Source of the DNA: Paragonimus skrjabini miyazakii
Lineage: Eukaryota; Platyhelminthes; Trematoda; Plagiorchiida; Troglotrematidae
DNA: 64,000 bases
Direction of reading: 5' to 3'
NCBI GenBank assembly: GCA_014338405.1
Contig: JTDE01000273.1
Span: forward strand, 113,490-177,489
A program made the position numbers and the translations under genes. A model generated the notes under the pieces. That model was not told the origin of the DNA, made no database searches, and saw nothing but the letters and a program-made list of their open reading frames with translations. Positions 13,611-26,600 of the stretch are shown one piece after another (the first letter of the stretch is position 1; the number at the start of each line of letters is the position of its first letter).

Positions 13611-13910
13611 GTACGAGGGGGAGTCAAAAAGTAATGCCAATGTTTTTAATTCTGGGGAAGTTTTTGATAAAATTACCTGAATTTTTTCCCGGTTATAAAT
13701 GATTATATCATTTACGTTATGTAATTGTTTGTTTCTTACTTTCATGTTTTTAGACTAACAAGGAAAATTCAAAGTGGCTGCCCCCGTAGAGTTGCGTCAA
13801 AAACAAAGAGCAGTGATTGAATTCCTTGTTGGTGAGGCGGAAACCCCTATGAACATTCACAGACGATTAACAAATGTGTTTGAGGACAATACTGTGGATT
13901 ATACTAAACA
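13611..13910 (+). mobile_element. 5' end of a mariner-type transposon, truncated
   Basis: Starts with the terminal-repeat-like TACGAGGGGGAGTCAAAAAG at a TA dinucleotide. About 160 bases later comes the N-terminal helix-turn-helix of a mariner transposase: ELRQKQRAVIEFLVGEAETP, then IHRRLTNVFEDNTVDY. The expected continuation toward the second helix-turn-helix and the catalytic DDD/E core is absent. The usual ATG is GTG at 13774. No opposite terminal repeat was found downstream. This is an inactive remnant, useful only as a dated insertion. Confidence 0.75.
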
Positions 13911-13971
13911 CAATCTTCCTCGCTGCACCGCAGACTTAATGGCAATATCATTGCAGATTACCAAAATATAG
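13774..13971 (+). pseudogene. Mariner transposase N-terminal remnant
   Basis: Open for 65 codons. Residues 5-45 fit the HTH DNA-binding region of mariner transposases. From about residue 45 the sequence no longer resembles the family and it stops soon afterwards. Full transposases are about 340-350 residues and need the catalytic DDD/E triad, none of which is present. Confidence 0.7.
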
Positions 13972-16900
13972 CGCACCATGTGTGAACGGTCTTTTCTACT
14001 AATTGCTTAAGTCGAAGCGCTACTGGCAACGGACGTGGGGGTAAAACCACTGCCACACGCTGGGTCTGGCGAGCTGTCCCAAGTACCATATCACAATCGC
14101 GATCGTTTAGAATGTCGCCCAGTGAACTGAATGGCCTCAACGACATATCAGTGTTACGCTTACTGTAAAAATGTGCACAGTTGGTTTTTAACTTTGAGGC
14201 CCTCGAGGTCAAACATGCACAGTTAGTCCAGGGAGGAGTGGACTTACTGACGTGATCAATTTCTTTGCCAAAAACGCTAATGGGTAGAACTAAAAGTACG
14301 AGACAATACTGACTCAGTTGGCTGAGCCTTGGTAACAGTGTCCACTGGGTGCAGTGGTGCTCACAGCCGGACCCGCTGACATCGATAATGTGGACGAATG
14401 AGATTGTGACTAACAAACTTCAGAAGTCAGGAGCACTCAGCTTTGTCTGCCAGTGTACGTTCTCTGTCGGTGTTTGTAAGACAACTCGATAAACACTGTG
14501 GTGTCCTTAGGAAGGAACTGAACCAACTTAGAAACATAACTATCATACCCGCTTGTACACGATGTGGATCTCTGTAAGTCCCGAAAGTTCTACGGAATCT
14601 CTACTCAACCAGACGAATGTGATCTTGGAGGGTTTCACAGGGTGGATCTACGGGGTGTGCTCATTGTATTGTGTTACGCATGTAGTTCAAACGAAATCCA
14701 ACGTAAGTGCATGAACTTGCAAGCAAAAATCTTCAAACCTTCAGACCCCTCCAACCTCAGCAGCCCGGACTGCTTTGAGTATTCGCAGAAAAGCAGGACT
14801 TTCTAATAGAAACGTTTCCAACGTAATCGTCCATGAGAAGTTAGCACGTCTACTGAAGTTAGTTACAAGGTAATTGTGTGCACATATTCGAATTAGCATA
14901 TCAAGCACCCTGCAAACGCTGTGCACACTGAGCTAAAATTCCACTGCTGATTTGCTTATCTCACAGGCCGTGTGCTTTGGCAAAGCAGTATTCACTGATC
15001 ACGTGAATCAGGGTTACGTTTCGCCGGACATATAGTGAGTGATACCATTTACAATATACTTAGTTATTCACTTATATGCACCACTCGCGTCGCCCCATCT
15101 ACAGTCCAACGAGTACCTCAAGATTTACATCTGATGGTCGCTGTTGGCAGCTGACCAGTAAACACGACTAAGATGTGGAAACTAGAGTAAGCCATTTGGA
15201 TAGAAAAATGAGGACGACGCAGACAGTGAGTCTCAAAGCTACTTCGGCGGGCATAAAAGCCATACCAACATGGATCAAACTGTTTGAAACGAATGGAAGG
15301 TACATACAGACTCTCAGGAATGAGCACCGAACAAAGGTTATCCATACAGAGGGCCAGGTACAGATCATATGGGCGATAATGAAACCATCTTCCTCCTGAC
15401 CCACACTAAACAAGGCAACATACTTGTTCATTGTGCAGCTAGAAGAACTGGCACTTTATACACAGTGCCGCCAAAGTCAATCGTACTCAGTTGTAAATAC
15501 AGCGGACTGGATGATTTATCGGTTAGATGATGTGGTGTAGGTGCTTCTCGTGCCAAGTGAAAAACTGACGTAGTCCATTGAATGTTTTAAGGTGTCACAA
15601 CAGCAAGAGGTGTCTAAGTGCAACAAATGTCATTCTTTTATGACAATGAATAGACTGATGACAAAACAGGGGGACACTAATGAAGAAATTCATCCAGATG
15701 AAATAGCCAAAATGACAACTGGTTAAGCCAAAATAACAAAATTAGAAAAAATACGATAAATGCTATCTTTTAAAACTCAGTGGATTGAAACGAAGTAGAC
15801 CACTTTGTGCCACAGATGACACAGATCAGTATGTTTTTCTGACATACTCGTGAAGTCATTCACTCTCGTAAGTGAACAGAGAACGTACAGCTGCACAAAA
15901 AAGTAATCAAACATCGAGCGGTGATTGTAGTAGTATGCACCTTTGCGGGAGCAACCTTATTACTGAAACGGATTTCTGGACGGAAATAAGCAAGCGACGC
16001 CAGTAACGGTTGTTTATCTCATTTATTTCTTGTAACTAGTTTAGAGACAAACATTTTATCAAGGTGACTTCCGCTTTTCTAATTTCAACTTCATATTTTC
16101 CTCAATGACCGTCACATAATTGGCAAGTGAATGACATCTACACTATCAATTTATTCCTATGCTTTTTTATTTATTAAGATCTTTGCACTGTCGTTCCCGA
16201 TAGTTCCGGAGGCAGCCAACGTTAGTCGAACATAACGTACAGGAGAATATAACTGCCAGCTGGCCCACTATCACTTTCTTACAATCGTCCTTTCTTTCGC
16301 AAGTTTTCTGTAATTCTGACAACACTGTGTCATAATGCATTGGTGGATGTTGAAAGCCAACTGACAATTTTGTTCGTCTAGAATGGTTAGCATGCATGTT
16401 GATTAGACAGAATAATGCACATACTCTTAAGATAGTCGTCTTCAATACACAGTCACTCTCTTACAGCCCAGAGGGTTGTCATATACAAAGGGATTGAGGA
16501 CAATAATTTCTCGCTAAGTTCCACTGAAACATTTTTAATATAATTTTTATTCTGATGTCCACACATGTGACTAACCACTGTTCCCCAAATTAGGAAGTCA
16601 ACACATGTACGCTTAGTACGCTGGCAGAAATTATCCCAAACATGTGCTCAGTAAATAAAACACTATCGAGCAACTCCCGGGGGACACAACACTTCAATCC
16701 AGCGGAAAAGTCCTTATCAAGCGGTTTTGAATTTAGGCTAACAGGACAATTAACTAACGTCCTCCCAAGATAGCTGATAACCCGAGCCGAACGTTTTGAT
16801 TTGTCCCTTCGGTCGTAAATGGTGCAGAGTCAGTAACGTGGTGGTCAATATAATTACCACAGAGGCATAAAAGCTGAAGGTCAGCTACCGGTCCGACCTG

Positions 16901-17263
16901 ATTTAAGCCCGAATGAAGAGTTTTCACTATTGAATCCTAATAATACAACTGCCGAAGCATACCCGTCATATTCAAGTCAAGGAGATTCGGAGGGCACAAC
17001 TGTGAACTTGATCGAATAGGAAATTAGACTTCATTGAATCAAGAATTAAGGTATTGAGAAGAAACGAATTTAAACCTGTGACATATAGAACTACGAAACA
17101 CTCATATATGCTATCGATTTTAGGTGGAATGGACCAACCAAATGAACTTCTGAGCTTCGAAACGTGCTCACAAGCATATTGGAGTTGACCAATCATCTAT
17201 GTATTCATCAGAACGTCCTACGGAAAACTAATCAATAATAAGCAGATTCGATACGTAACTTAC

Positions 17264-17682
17264 CACCAAATGCTGAAACAGCCATTGCTTCATTATCTGT
17301 GTTGCTCGTTTCGGAAGAACTCCTCTCTTCTGCTTGCCACCCACGCACATATTGTCCAAACGAGCATGAAATGCGGCACTATTCACTGCCATAGCACTGT
17401 ACGGTGAAAGAAATGGGTGTAGCTGACCAAAAGTATCCACTCGTTCATCCTCATCTTTAGAACCAAAAAACGGTCCTGTCCCATAATCCAACATGTGGTA
17501 ATTAGGTGTATAACACATATTGTTCCCTTCAGGTCCATTTTGGCCGTAAGCAGAACCGTGGCCGTTAATTAATGGAGTTGAATGCGAGTAGTCAGGGTGA
17601 GAAGGACTCAGATCCGCTGCGGCAGCAGCCGTGGCACGGATTTGGGCCTCCTCCAAATCAGTCAGTGGACGCCGCCGATAAT
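17264..17682 (-). CDS. prep: prep exon 5: linker and N-terminal part of the TALE homeodomain
   Basis: A 419-nt exon coding residues 305-444. The acceptor is TTAACCTCAG (AG at 17684-17683) and the donor is GTG|GTAAGT from 17263. The linker holds a short poly-Ala run (ATAAAAADLS), many Ser/Pro/Tyr residues and an acidic patch (KDEDERVD). The last 25 residues contain KRGVLPKRATQIMKQWLFQHL, which is the N-terminal arm and helix 1 of a PREP homeodomain (vertebrate: KRGVLPKHATNVMRSWLFQHI). The break falls just before the expected HPYP of the three-residue TALE loop. The starting bases AT complete the G left by exon 4 to give Asp. A further small exon within the 10.9-kb intron 4 cannot be ruled out. 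Confidence 0.93.
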
Positions 17683-20600
17683 CTGAGGTTAACTTGATTC
17701 CCCATTTTATCGTGATGGAGTTATGGATAAAAAGAGAAGAATTCACAAACTAATATGTAAATCACGATCCCATGCAAAATAATGCACCTTAGTTAATTGT
17801 GAGGTCACGTGTTACACAAAGATCTACTAAGTACGTACGTTTGTTCAAAGGTGACCAACAGTGTGGTTATGTAAACAAATAAACAGGTCCTCTGGAAGAT
17901 CAGAGATGGTGCCAAGTTCCACTGGATTGATTCTACTGTGAGTTAATGTCCATTATAAATTACTATATAATACGAAGAGGAGCTTCTGAATTCACTTGCT
18001 TTGAGTGCAAACCCTAATACACCTGGGCGCTAGGAGCTAGTACAATGTTGTGGAATATGATTCACCTACAACAGTGGGCTTGATTAGTTTGAGTTGTTCC
18101 TACCCAGTGTATATAAGACCATGATGAATTGAGTTCAACTCCGATTTGATTGACATGTCTTGACCACATCAACTGGTTTGGGACATTAATCGAGGTACGC
18201 TAGCAACAGAACCATCGGTGAACTTATACATATTATGGTTTTTTCCTCATCATCATTTACATAAAACTTTAGTTGGTTACCTTTGGCTAGATTCAAGTTC
18301 GCAGTAAATTTAAGTTGATAGGCGTTAGAGGGAGTAAGATGAAAAGAAATGAATAATACTCAACATAGAGGACTCACAACAAGAGTGCCACTGTCTACGA
18401 TACTATACTTTTCCAGTGTCCTGTAAACCTTAGCCAAGAAGTTGGGGTCACCCTACCGTCAAAGCCTTACCGCCTTACCGAACTCAGGTCACCTACTGCC
18501 TAGTCCGGCACAAGTTGAGTGCAAAATGACAAGCGATGGATTGGCGTACGTAAGACTGTCCGAACTCACGATTCCAGTGAAAAGAACACGGTTAACTTCA
18601 GTGTTCAGCAGTCTGTCCTCCTAGAATACATGTCAGCAAACCATATCGTGGCTAAAATGTAATTCAATGTATAGGTGGCTAACGTTTCGCAGACACCAAT
18701 GGTTGAAGAAGAACACTTTGATCAGCTTCGCGAGTTTGGTGGTATTTGTAACAGTATATAGGACGACTGATCATACAAATAACTTCTTCAAACATTATGG
18801 ATTTTTGCCCATAAAAGACGGTAAATACCATTCGGTCCTTGACTGCACGATTTGTAACTACACCAAGTACTTTATCGAAATTAATAAAACTTCAATGATA
18901 ACTAAACTAATCGACTCTCTCCAACGATGTAGGAACAAGATAGAGTGCAGTTGGGCATCCATCGATTATATAGCACGTGTTCTAACGGTGAACGGATTGT
19001 GCAAGCCGGACGAACTGAAACTTGTAATACGATGACGATGTTGTTAGTTCTGTATGAGGTACCGCAGAACGGGGTGAGTTCTTCTGCGTACCCTGTATTT
19101 ATAGTCTTTTAGAGCACTCTTGAACTTCGCGTACGATACTAAATTGAATAAGAAAAAGAGGTTGAGAGAGTCTTTGCACATCAGTGCTGGTGGTGGGAGT
19201 CAGCAGCAAAACCAGCATAATTCTTTACCTGGCAGGGGCTAACATGTTGGCATGATGCCTCACCGTTATAGTTCGGGTCGGACTCCACCATCATTGTCGT
19301 TCTTTCTAAGCAAAAAGAATATCACAGCACTAGACATCCCTAAACGTATATTCCGTAGTGTTATTGATAACGAGTCTGACACTGTTACAAGTTTACCACC
19401 AGTGTACAACTTGTGTAGGAAATAATGAGATTGCTCATGAAGAGAATATTCGGCGGTTAAGCAACCACAAGAAAAGTTTGCTTCAGACTGTATGGACTAC
19501 CGTGGATTCTATCCAACAGTCAATTTCGAAATACTGAGTACTTCTGTTGATCAGTTCAAGTGCATGTAGACGAGATCCCAAATAAATGACTGAAACTTTT
19601 GTGGTGAATTCTCACAGTTTAAACGAGTATGTTTATAACACGACCAAATGACATAGAAGTTTTTAAAGGATTATCACACCGATCTTCCTCATACATGTCA
19701 AACTTCAGTGTAAGAGATCCTGGTCAAACTAGAAGATTCTCAAACTCTGTGTATACCTTTATAGCTTAGCAGGTCGATGCGTGCTGTCCCTATCATTGTT
19801 TTAATCGTACAGGTTCGTTGATACTCCTCTCTAGAAGGAACTTTAACATCTATGTTGATTACTGGTTTCTGACTGGTTTTCACTTGGTTAGATTGTGTTT
19901 TAATCCGCTGGAATGATTGTATACGATTAATCGCTCAAAAGCTGTTCATGCAACTTGCCATGATTGATATATTTACAGAATTACTGATGAGGAGTGACAA
20001 ACGTAACAAAAGCTTTTAGTTAAGTCAACTTACTTGTCATTTTCGGGAACAAAGCATAGTAAGGAGACAGATAAATATTTCATGCTTTCAGGTTATATTT
20101 GCATGGGAACAGGTGACTACAGTAGAGATGTATGTACTAACCATTTCGTTTGCTGAGTGACACATGAGAGGCTGCATTGTTCCAGAAGTATTTGATGGAA
20201 AGTATCTCGATCCGTAACAGCCAGATGGAATCGGGGAGCGGACATCGGAATCACCGGGAGAAGATGGTTGAGAATCCGCTGTACAAGGCGACAGTGTAAA
20301 GCAGACAGTATCCGTATCATCAAATGTGACAATGCTGACTTATTTAATGGGAGAAAGTGTATGCAACTACTGTGGTAATCCGACCGACAGCACCTACCTA
20401 GCAGCTGAAAGTCTGAATGAATAGGACTGAGTTGTGCAATATCAGGTTGAATCTAAGTCCGAACAGTCGGTAAAACACGAGGTGTATGAGTGTAACAGCG
20501 GTATTTCACAAGCTACTGCGTTCAGGCAAAAGGGCTGTTCGCGCAAGGCTAACTTCTGATCAGAAAGATCGTCTGAATAGGAAATTCGTACCTAGATGAA

Positions 20601-23600
20601 TATGCCTTCCATTGATGAAACCCTCTAGATTCATACATCAAAATGCAAACAGGAAGTTTCTACATCTGTTCTAGTCTCGTTTATAAGTAATCTCGGTCAT
20701 TCCTACACAGTGTAATTGTAACGGTTTCCTCATACAAAACATTTGTAGGATTCAATACATTCATTGGATTATCGATCTGAACGTAGTCTGGACGTTCACT
20801 TCGCTAACTGACTTCCTATGTAGTCCGTATGCGTAGCAAACTCACGCCCTCAATGTCAATGAGTGACTTCTTTGCTAAGGAAGCGGAAGTTGCACTCGAC
20901 CCTGTCGTGTCTGACCTTCATTATTTCCTGTTCAACTAGGAACGCGCCGCGCTTTCACTTGAGCGCCTATTCATACATTCTCAGAATTTAAATGTTGGCA
21001 GATGTAGTAGAAGTCGTTTATGTAGCAGCAGTGGCAATAGAAATATTGATAATAATGATAATAAGGGCAAGTGAGTCAGCTGACCGACTAGTTTTGTGGG
21101 ATGGGCCAGTCACACTAGGGTTTTTACCTTGCCGCTTATTGTAAAGTTAAACTGGCTATGGGCTCGTCGATGAACTGGCTGGACAGTCAGTCGGCATAAG
21201 GTGCGGCCAGAACAGAAGGCAATGAGTTAGGGTGGGAGAGAAATTGGGAGTGTTGTTTAGGCTTTGTATAAATTGTAGGTAAATGGAGAAAGTGCATCGC
21301 CACGTGCATATGCACGGCTTAGACCCAATTTCGAACAGACTATGCGGGCAGTTTTTCGGGTCGTAGCGTGAGCATTTGTCGAGGGAGTGTAGTATGTCGT
21401 CGTTGTCGTTGCTTTAGTCAGCAATATTTGCGTGCGCGGCTGAAAGACGGCTCCAAAGGATGAACATAAGTGTGTCCGCCATGCTATACAAACACACACA
21501 CCTAAATGGGTCATCGTGAACAGTTGCGGCATGTTTGGCGGTTCGTCCAACTAAAGATGCGTGTGTAGCCCATGCGGGATGGAAATGCTTTCCCAGCCCT
21601 CGTGCCACGTCACTTGCAAAGAACAATGGTCATGCAAAAAGGGTGTGTTTTAGAAAACTCCACAAACAGATGAACTAAACATACACTGATTAAAAACAGA
21701 AATTTCGTGTTTTTTCTTCTTGGCTGTCTCGCCATGCATGCTATTTGGTAAACGGTGGGAGCTGCTAAATCTCCATGGGCACTTTCAACCCTTCATTTGA
21801 CTGCCGAGACCGTTCTTGACTGAATCTACTAAATAACTAAAGCAAAAATGTAGTCATGACCAGGCTTCTTTTTGTGGGGAACCATCGCTTCTGGTCACTC
21901 CGATACACGACAATGAAATGGAACAAGGCCAACACAATCTTCTTAATTGTTCTGACGTCAGCTGTATTATCAGGATCGACATCTGAGTGAAGAACACAAT
22001 GGTCTTTAGTTCGATTTTAACTCCAACTCTATTTGATAATTCCGAACAAGGATCAAAAGAGTCGTCCTGTGCTGTGGAATGTTGTACCTATGACGAATGG
22101 TTTCACACCAATTGTAGTAGACTCACAATGAAGCCAACCGTTGGGAGATGACTCACGAATTGACTGAATTCGCACTGTGTTGTTCGGATGCTCGTTGCTT
22201 TAAACGCTAATGTAGTTAATCAACCCAACAAAAAATTTCGAACAGAGTCCTTGAGTCCTTGTGTTTTGTGCCATCAATCTGCCTTTGGCAGTCCCTAAAG
22301 AAACTCTAAAACTGTCGGAAGGAATTAAATGAGCAGCAATTGCTCTTAGAGACTAAAATGAATGCGGCATCTGGTGGATACTATGAAAGCTTTTCTAGAA
22401 GGCCAGGCCCTTTGGTATTGGATAAATAAATGCTTACAAGTATGTTACCTTCTTACAATGGTTATGTTATTTGAGCTAACTGACTGAAGGTCAAAAAGAT
22501 TACAGCTAAAAGATACATAGTGCTAATTCTTTTCATGACCGTCAGCCCGGATGAGCTTACTACAAGGTCAGTTAGTCTGAAAAATAACTTTTCTAACGTC
22601 GGAAGTTTGTCTCGGTATAGGTCCGTTGAGGAATGAAAGGTAACAAAAACACCGTTTAACGAAACAAAGCTTGGATCAGATCCGAAAACATAATGTCGCC
22701 TTTCGTAGCGGAGGTTCATGATGCAAAGCACAAATTCCGATGACGGGTGTTTGTGTGTGTTAATCGAAACCAGCAGTTCCACACAGGTGAGTGAGTCCCC
22801 ATAGTGTGTATGTCTGGATGCTGTGTTTGTGAGCAGGAAGTGGTTGTACTATCATCTATGTTATATGGCATGCAATCTGTTTTGAACCTCCCCCCCAAGG
22901 GATGTAGCCAATGAAGTGAGTGGAAGATAAGGCAAATACTTCAAAGTCATGTGCCATTTACGGGCAACCGTCCGGCTAAACTTCGTTAAACCTAAACCAG
23001 TTTCTAGCACGGCAAAATGCAAAGGTAGCTTTCACAATATTTTCTTAAAAACTTTCATCCCTGAACGTCACAGAAGGAGGCGAAAGTCCAAGAATCTCAT
23101 TGGTATCATGCAATACTAAGAAAAAGAAGGATGTTTGTACAACAAACAAAACTAGCGGCGCTGATAGACAATGAGCATAACGTTCAGTTTCATCTTGTAA
23201 AGACCCAGTCACATTCACAACATCAGATTTATCGTACTTACCCGGAGGTTATCAATATTCCACTTGCACATTTCACAAAGGAAGAGTTGATACAGGAAGC
23301 TGACAAGGCTTGTCTCTCAACAATAACTTCTTTGACCATTCCTATGAAGAATACAGTTTCAATCTTTGATTCTGTTCCAGTTACAATCTTTGATCACCTT
23401 ATGATGAGGCAGGATCAGATAGTATATATACCATCTGTTTTAGTTTCATGACAGTACCATCAAATCTATGGCAGCTTGCATCTGGCATGCACGTGCGACT
23501 TATAGCTCTAACGAAAACCCGGATGATACCGGAGATTAAAGGCAGGACTAGCTGTATAGCTGGCTAATCTACTCATCCTTCTGAGTTAATGATAGGATAC

Positions 23601-26600
23601 ATATGTGTGTGGATACTTAATTTGCTCCAAATTTATCTGTGCCTTTTACGCAGCCATAGCATCCCCCTTTAATACCCGGTACCAGTTGGCTACAAATCAA
23701 CCTCTGTAAACACGAGTAGATCTTATTAGAAATTATTTACTTCTCGTCTTCGAGGTTTAATTTGGACAAAAAGCTCCTATTCATAACTTGAGCGAATTCG
23801 TTCACACTCATCACTCCTCTCAGTAACTTATCTTGAACAACTTCAATGCCTCCCAAAGCGCCATGGATGCATCATTCTCAGCAAGCCTTAATAGATGGAC
23901 TTGACTCGACTGTATCATCTACTGTACCAGATAAGGGCTGGACACAATCCGTGTATTCTTAAGCGAGACACTGTCCAGAACACGTTACTTCTTTGATGAA
24001 TCTAGCAATCATTACCGAAAGCCAGTGGATGAGGCAAATGAGTACGAAAGTCCCCTCGGGCCACACTGATAATTGTATCCTGGTCTCCTACTTCCCCGGT
24101 TACTGGATTCAATAAACCACCAAAAAGCAATCGTTCGTTAAGTTCTGTGAGACCGGTCTAACTAGTGTGAACAATCATTTACAATGTGATAATAACGATT
24201 TGGTTGCTTCTGGTTACCAATACAAAATTTATTTTACACCAGGGCGATCAATCGTACTCACCAAACAAGCACGGTACTTGCTCATCTTAGTTTCTCCTAT
24301 CCCACAATAATCCGTCGTCGTACGGACGACCGCGCGTAATTACTCACCAACCAGTGTGAATCCCGTGGAACGAAAGAAGATTAGACCTTTTCAAGAATGC
24401 GCATTCGGTATAAGTCGGAAGTCAATCACTTGAAAGTATTCAGTAAGAACACTTACAGACAGAAACGTTATTTTCAAATCCATCAAAAGCCGTATTTCGC
24501 TAGCTCAAGTCAATTTCACCGCTGAGTAAAGCTGACTTCAATATATTACAATTTGGAGGTCAAACATACTATCTAACAAAATTTCAACGGCTTCTTTGAT
24601 CTGCAAAATTCTCGGTGCACAATGTGCAAATTTTTGCTATGTCTCGCGCTTGTAGTTAGATCATCCCAAGAACAATAAGAAAACTTTTCTGTCTGTTAGC
24701 CAAGCCATTGCATGACTTCCTCCCATTGACCCTTATAGTTAGCCTCATTCCCCGTGAAGGGGAAGTAGATAGTGTTATTTTTATTTCAAGTCCTTTGACT
24801 GGCACTCTCCTGTTAACTACCGACCAACTAAATCAATGGGTATTGCATGAGAGACTCAAATGGGCCATCTTAGCAAACCTTGTAGACGATAATCTCATTT
24901 TATGAATCTCTATATATGTTCCTTGTAAAATGGATTATACCTAGCTAACAGTTTAACATAAGTCTTACATCAAACGCTACTTTAGTTTACTTCGGTAAGG
25001 CCTTTTGTCCGCCACCATATGGTCAACTGTCACAAATGGATGAAGGTATATTGCATTAAAAGTAAAACTTTTCATCGAAACACCCCATTTCTTACTGGTA
25101 AAACCTTACAAAGTTGATTCCAATCTCATTTCCAATCTACGACAACGCTGCAAGAACCTATACTGGGACCTTTACTGTTTTTATTCTGTACTACTGATTA
25201 ACTGGGTAGAACTTACAGTCATCTTCTACTCCGTTAAACTGAGTTAGAAGCCCGAAACTTATATGATTCCAGTACTGCGCAACCTGGACTCAATACATTT
25301 AAGCAGTGGCCAGAAAAATGGTATCATCCAAACAACAGCTATAAGTGTGCGTATACCTGAGTCTCGGTAAGGATTCTGGCAAGAGCTTATTAATATACAA
25401 TAAGCAGTCAGCCGTGTGTTAAGCTTTAGAAGATAACCCGGGTATATGATCACTGTGCAGATTGTTTTCCATCACCTTCGAGAAAAAAAGCTAAAAGGGA
25501 TTCGTTTTGAGGACTTGATAAAACGGATGTGTTCCTCGTACTGACGACAACGCTTCAAAACTTGTTATGGAGTTTGCGTTTAACGTTTGCCGAAATAAGC
25601 GAACGCAGCAGTTCATGCTAGTCTCGTGAACAGTGTGATTGTACCAGATGTTGTGTAGCGAGTTGCAGAAAGGACTCAGTATATTTACGCAACGTTATCT
25701 ACTGACCACAGCGCGATATTCCTGATTTTTCTCACTCTAATGTCAGAGAATTTGCAGAGATATCACTCAAGCTTCTTCCTTTCTCTTTGAAATATTGATG
25801 GATGATCTGGCTTGGGTGAGGGGTCACAATAATGGTTGTGTAGAACAATACCTCCATGAGATTTTAACCGCTTTCTGCCATAGCATAGTGCCCCCCTTGC
25901 AGTTACTTACCACTACGTATGTTTCATCTAGCACACAGTTTAAAGTGTTATTAGTCTACTACCTGTTTGGCGGAAGAGAACGATACGATAGATCGTTTCC
26001 TACTACTTTGTTGCTCCTTAGTTGATAAATTTTTTAAGACAAGCAGTGATAGACCACTTTTAAACAGTGACTTTTTACACAAGCTGATATCTAGATGACC
26101 TCAGATGAAAACTCCACCATAACCTGAGGGAATTAAGCTCTCAACATGGTCGTCGTATACCGATTATCGAGTCACTAAGTGTCAGAGGAAAAACAGGATG
26201 TATTGATACCTTCAAAGACACCGGAAGTCTATTACTTTACAGTTCAAGCATAATCCATCTTATTCTAAAATAACCGAATATCCATAATTTTCCTCTTCAA
26301 CTAAATTGTCTCATTGAATGTGGCGTATAAAATGAACAGCACACTGTTGCACGTCGTCTTTTAAGTACATTGTTTTCTAAATACAACTCTTCAGTGGAGT
26401 AATCTACTCGTTTTCCGTCTGTAGCTGGTCTTCAACCCGTTGGTCATCTCTTGATGAAATCATTGGACTCACCCTGGGGTGATGAACTTAGTATCGCCTG
26501 CTCAAGTTTTATGAAGGATTTCTTTATGCTGTGAGCACCGTAAATAAACACAGTGGAGGGTTCTGGTCCACCTTCTATCCCGCGTAGTTTCAAATGTGTT

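Larger units (their letters stand above)
1..17263 (-). other. prep intron 5, partial (more than 17.2 kb), runs off left edge
   Basis: After the strong GTAAGT donor at 17263 there should be an exon coding the TALE loop, helix 2 and the WFINARRR recognition helix. I looked on the minus strand for codons of NNWF and HPYP and found none down to base 1. The stretch instead holds two well-kept palindromic SINEs, one decayed copy, a mariner fragment, SINE scraps near 5225-5365, CA repeats and a G-rich tract near 3.0 kb. The remainder is unremarkable AT-leaning sequence. Confidence 0.7.

Noticed and set aside
13958..14416. 152-residue minus-strand open frame after the mariner fragment
   Set aside because: Not similar to transposase in either direction, no domain, low-quality composition.
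23131..23451. 106-residue plus-strand open frame in intron 4
   Set aside because: Looks mildly protein-like but has no identifiable family, no splice signals that I trust, and no neighbour exon.
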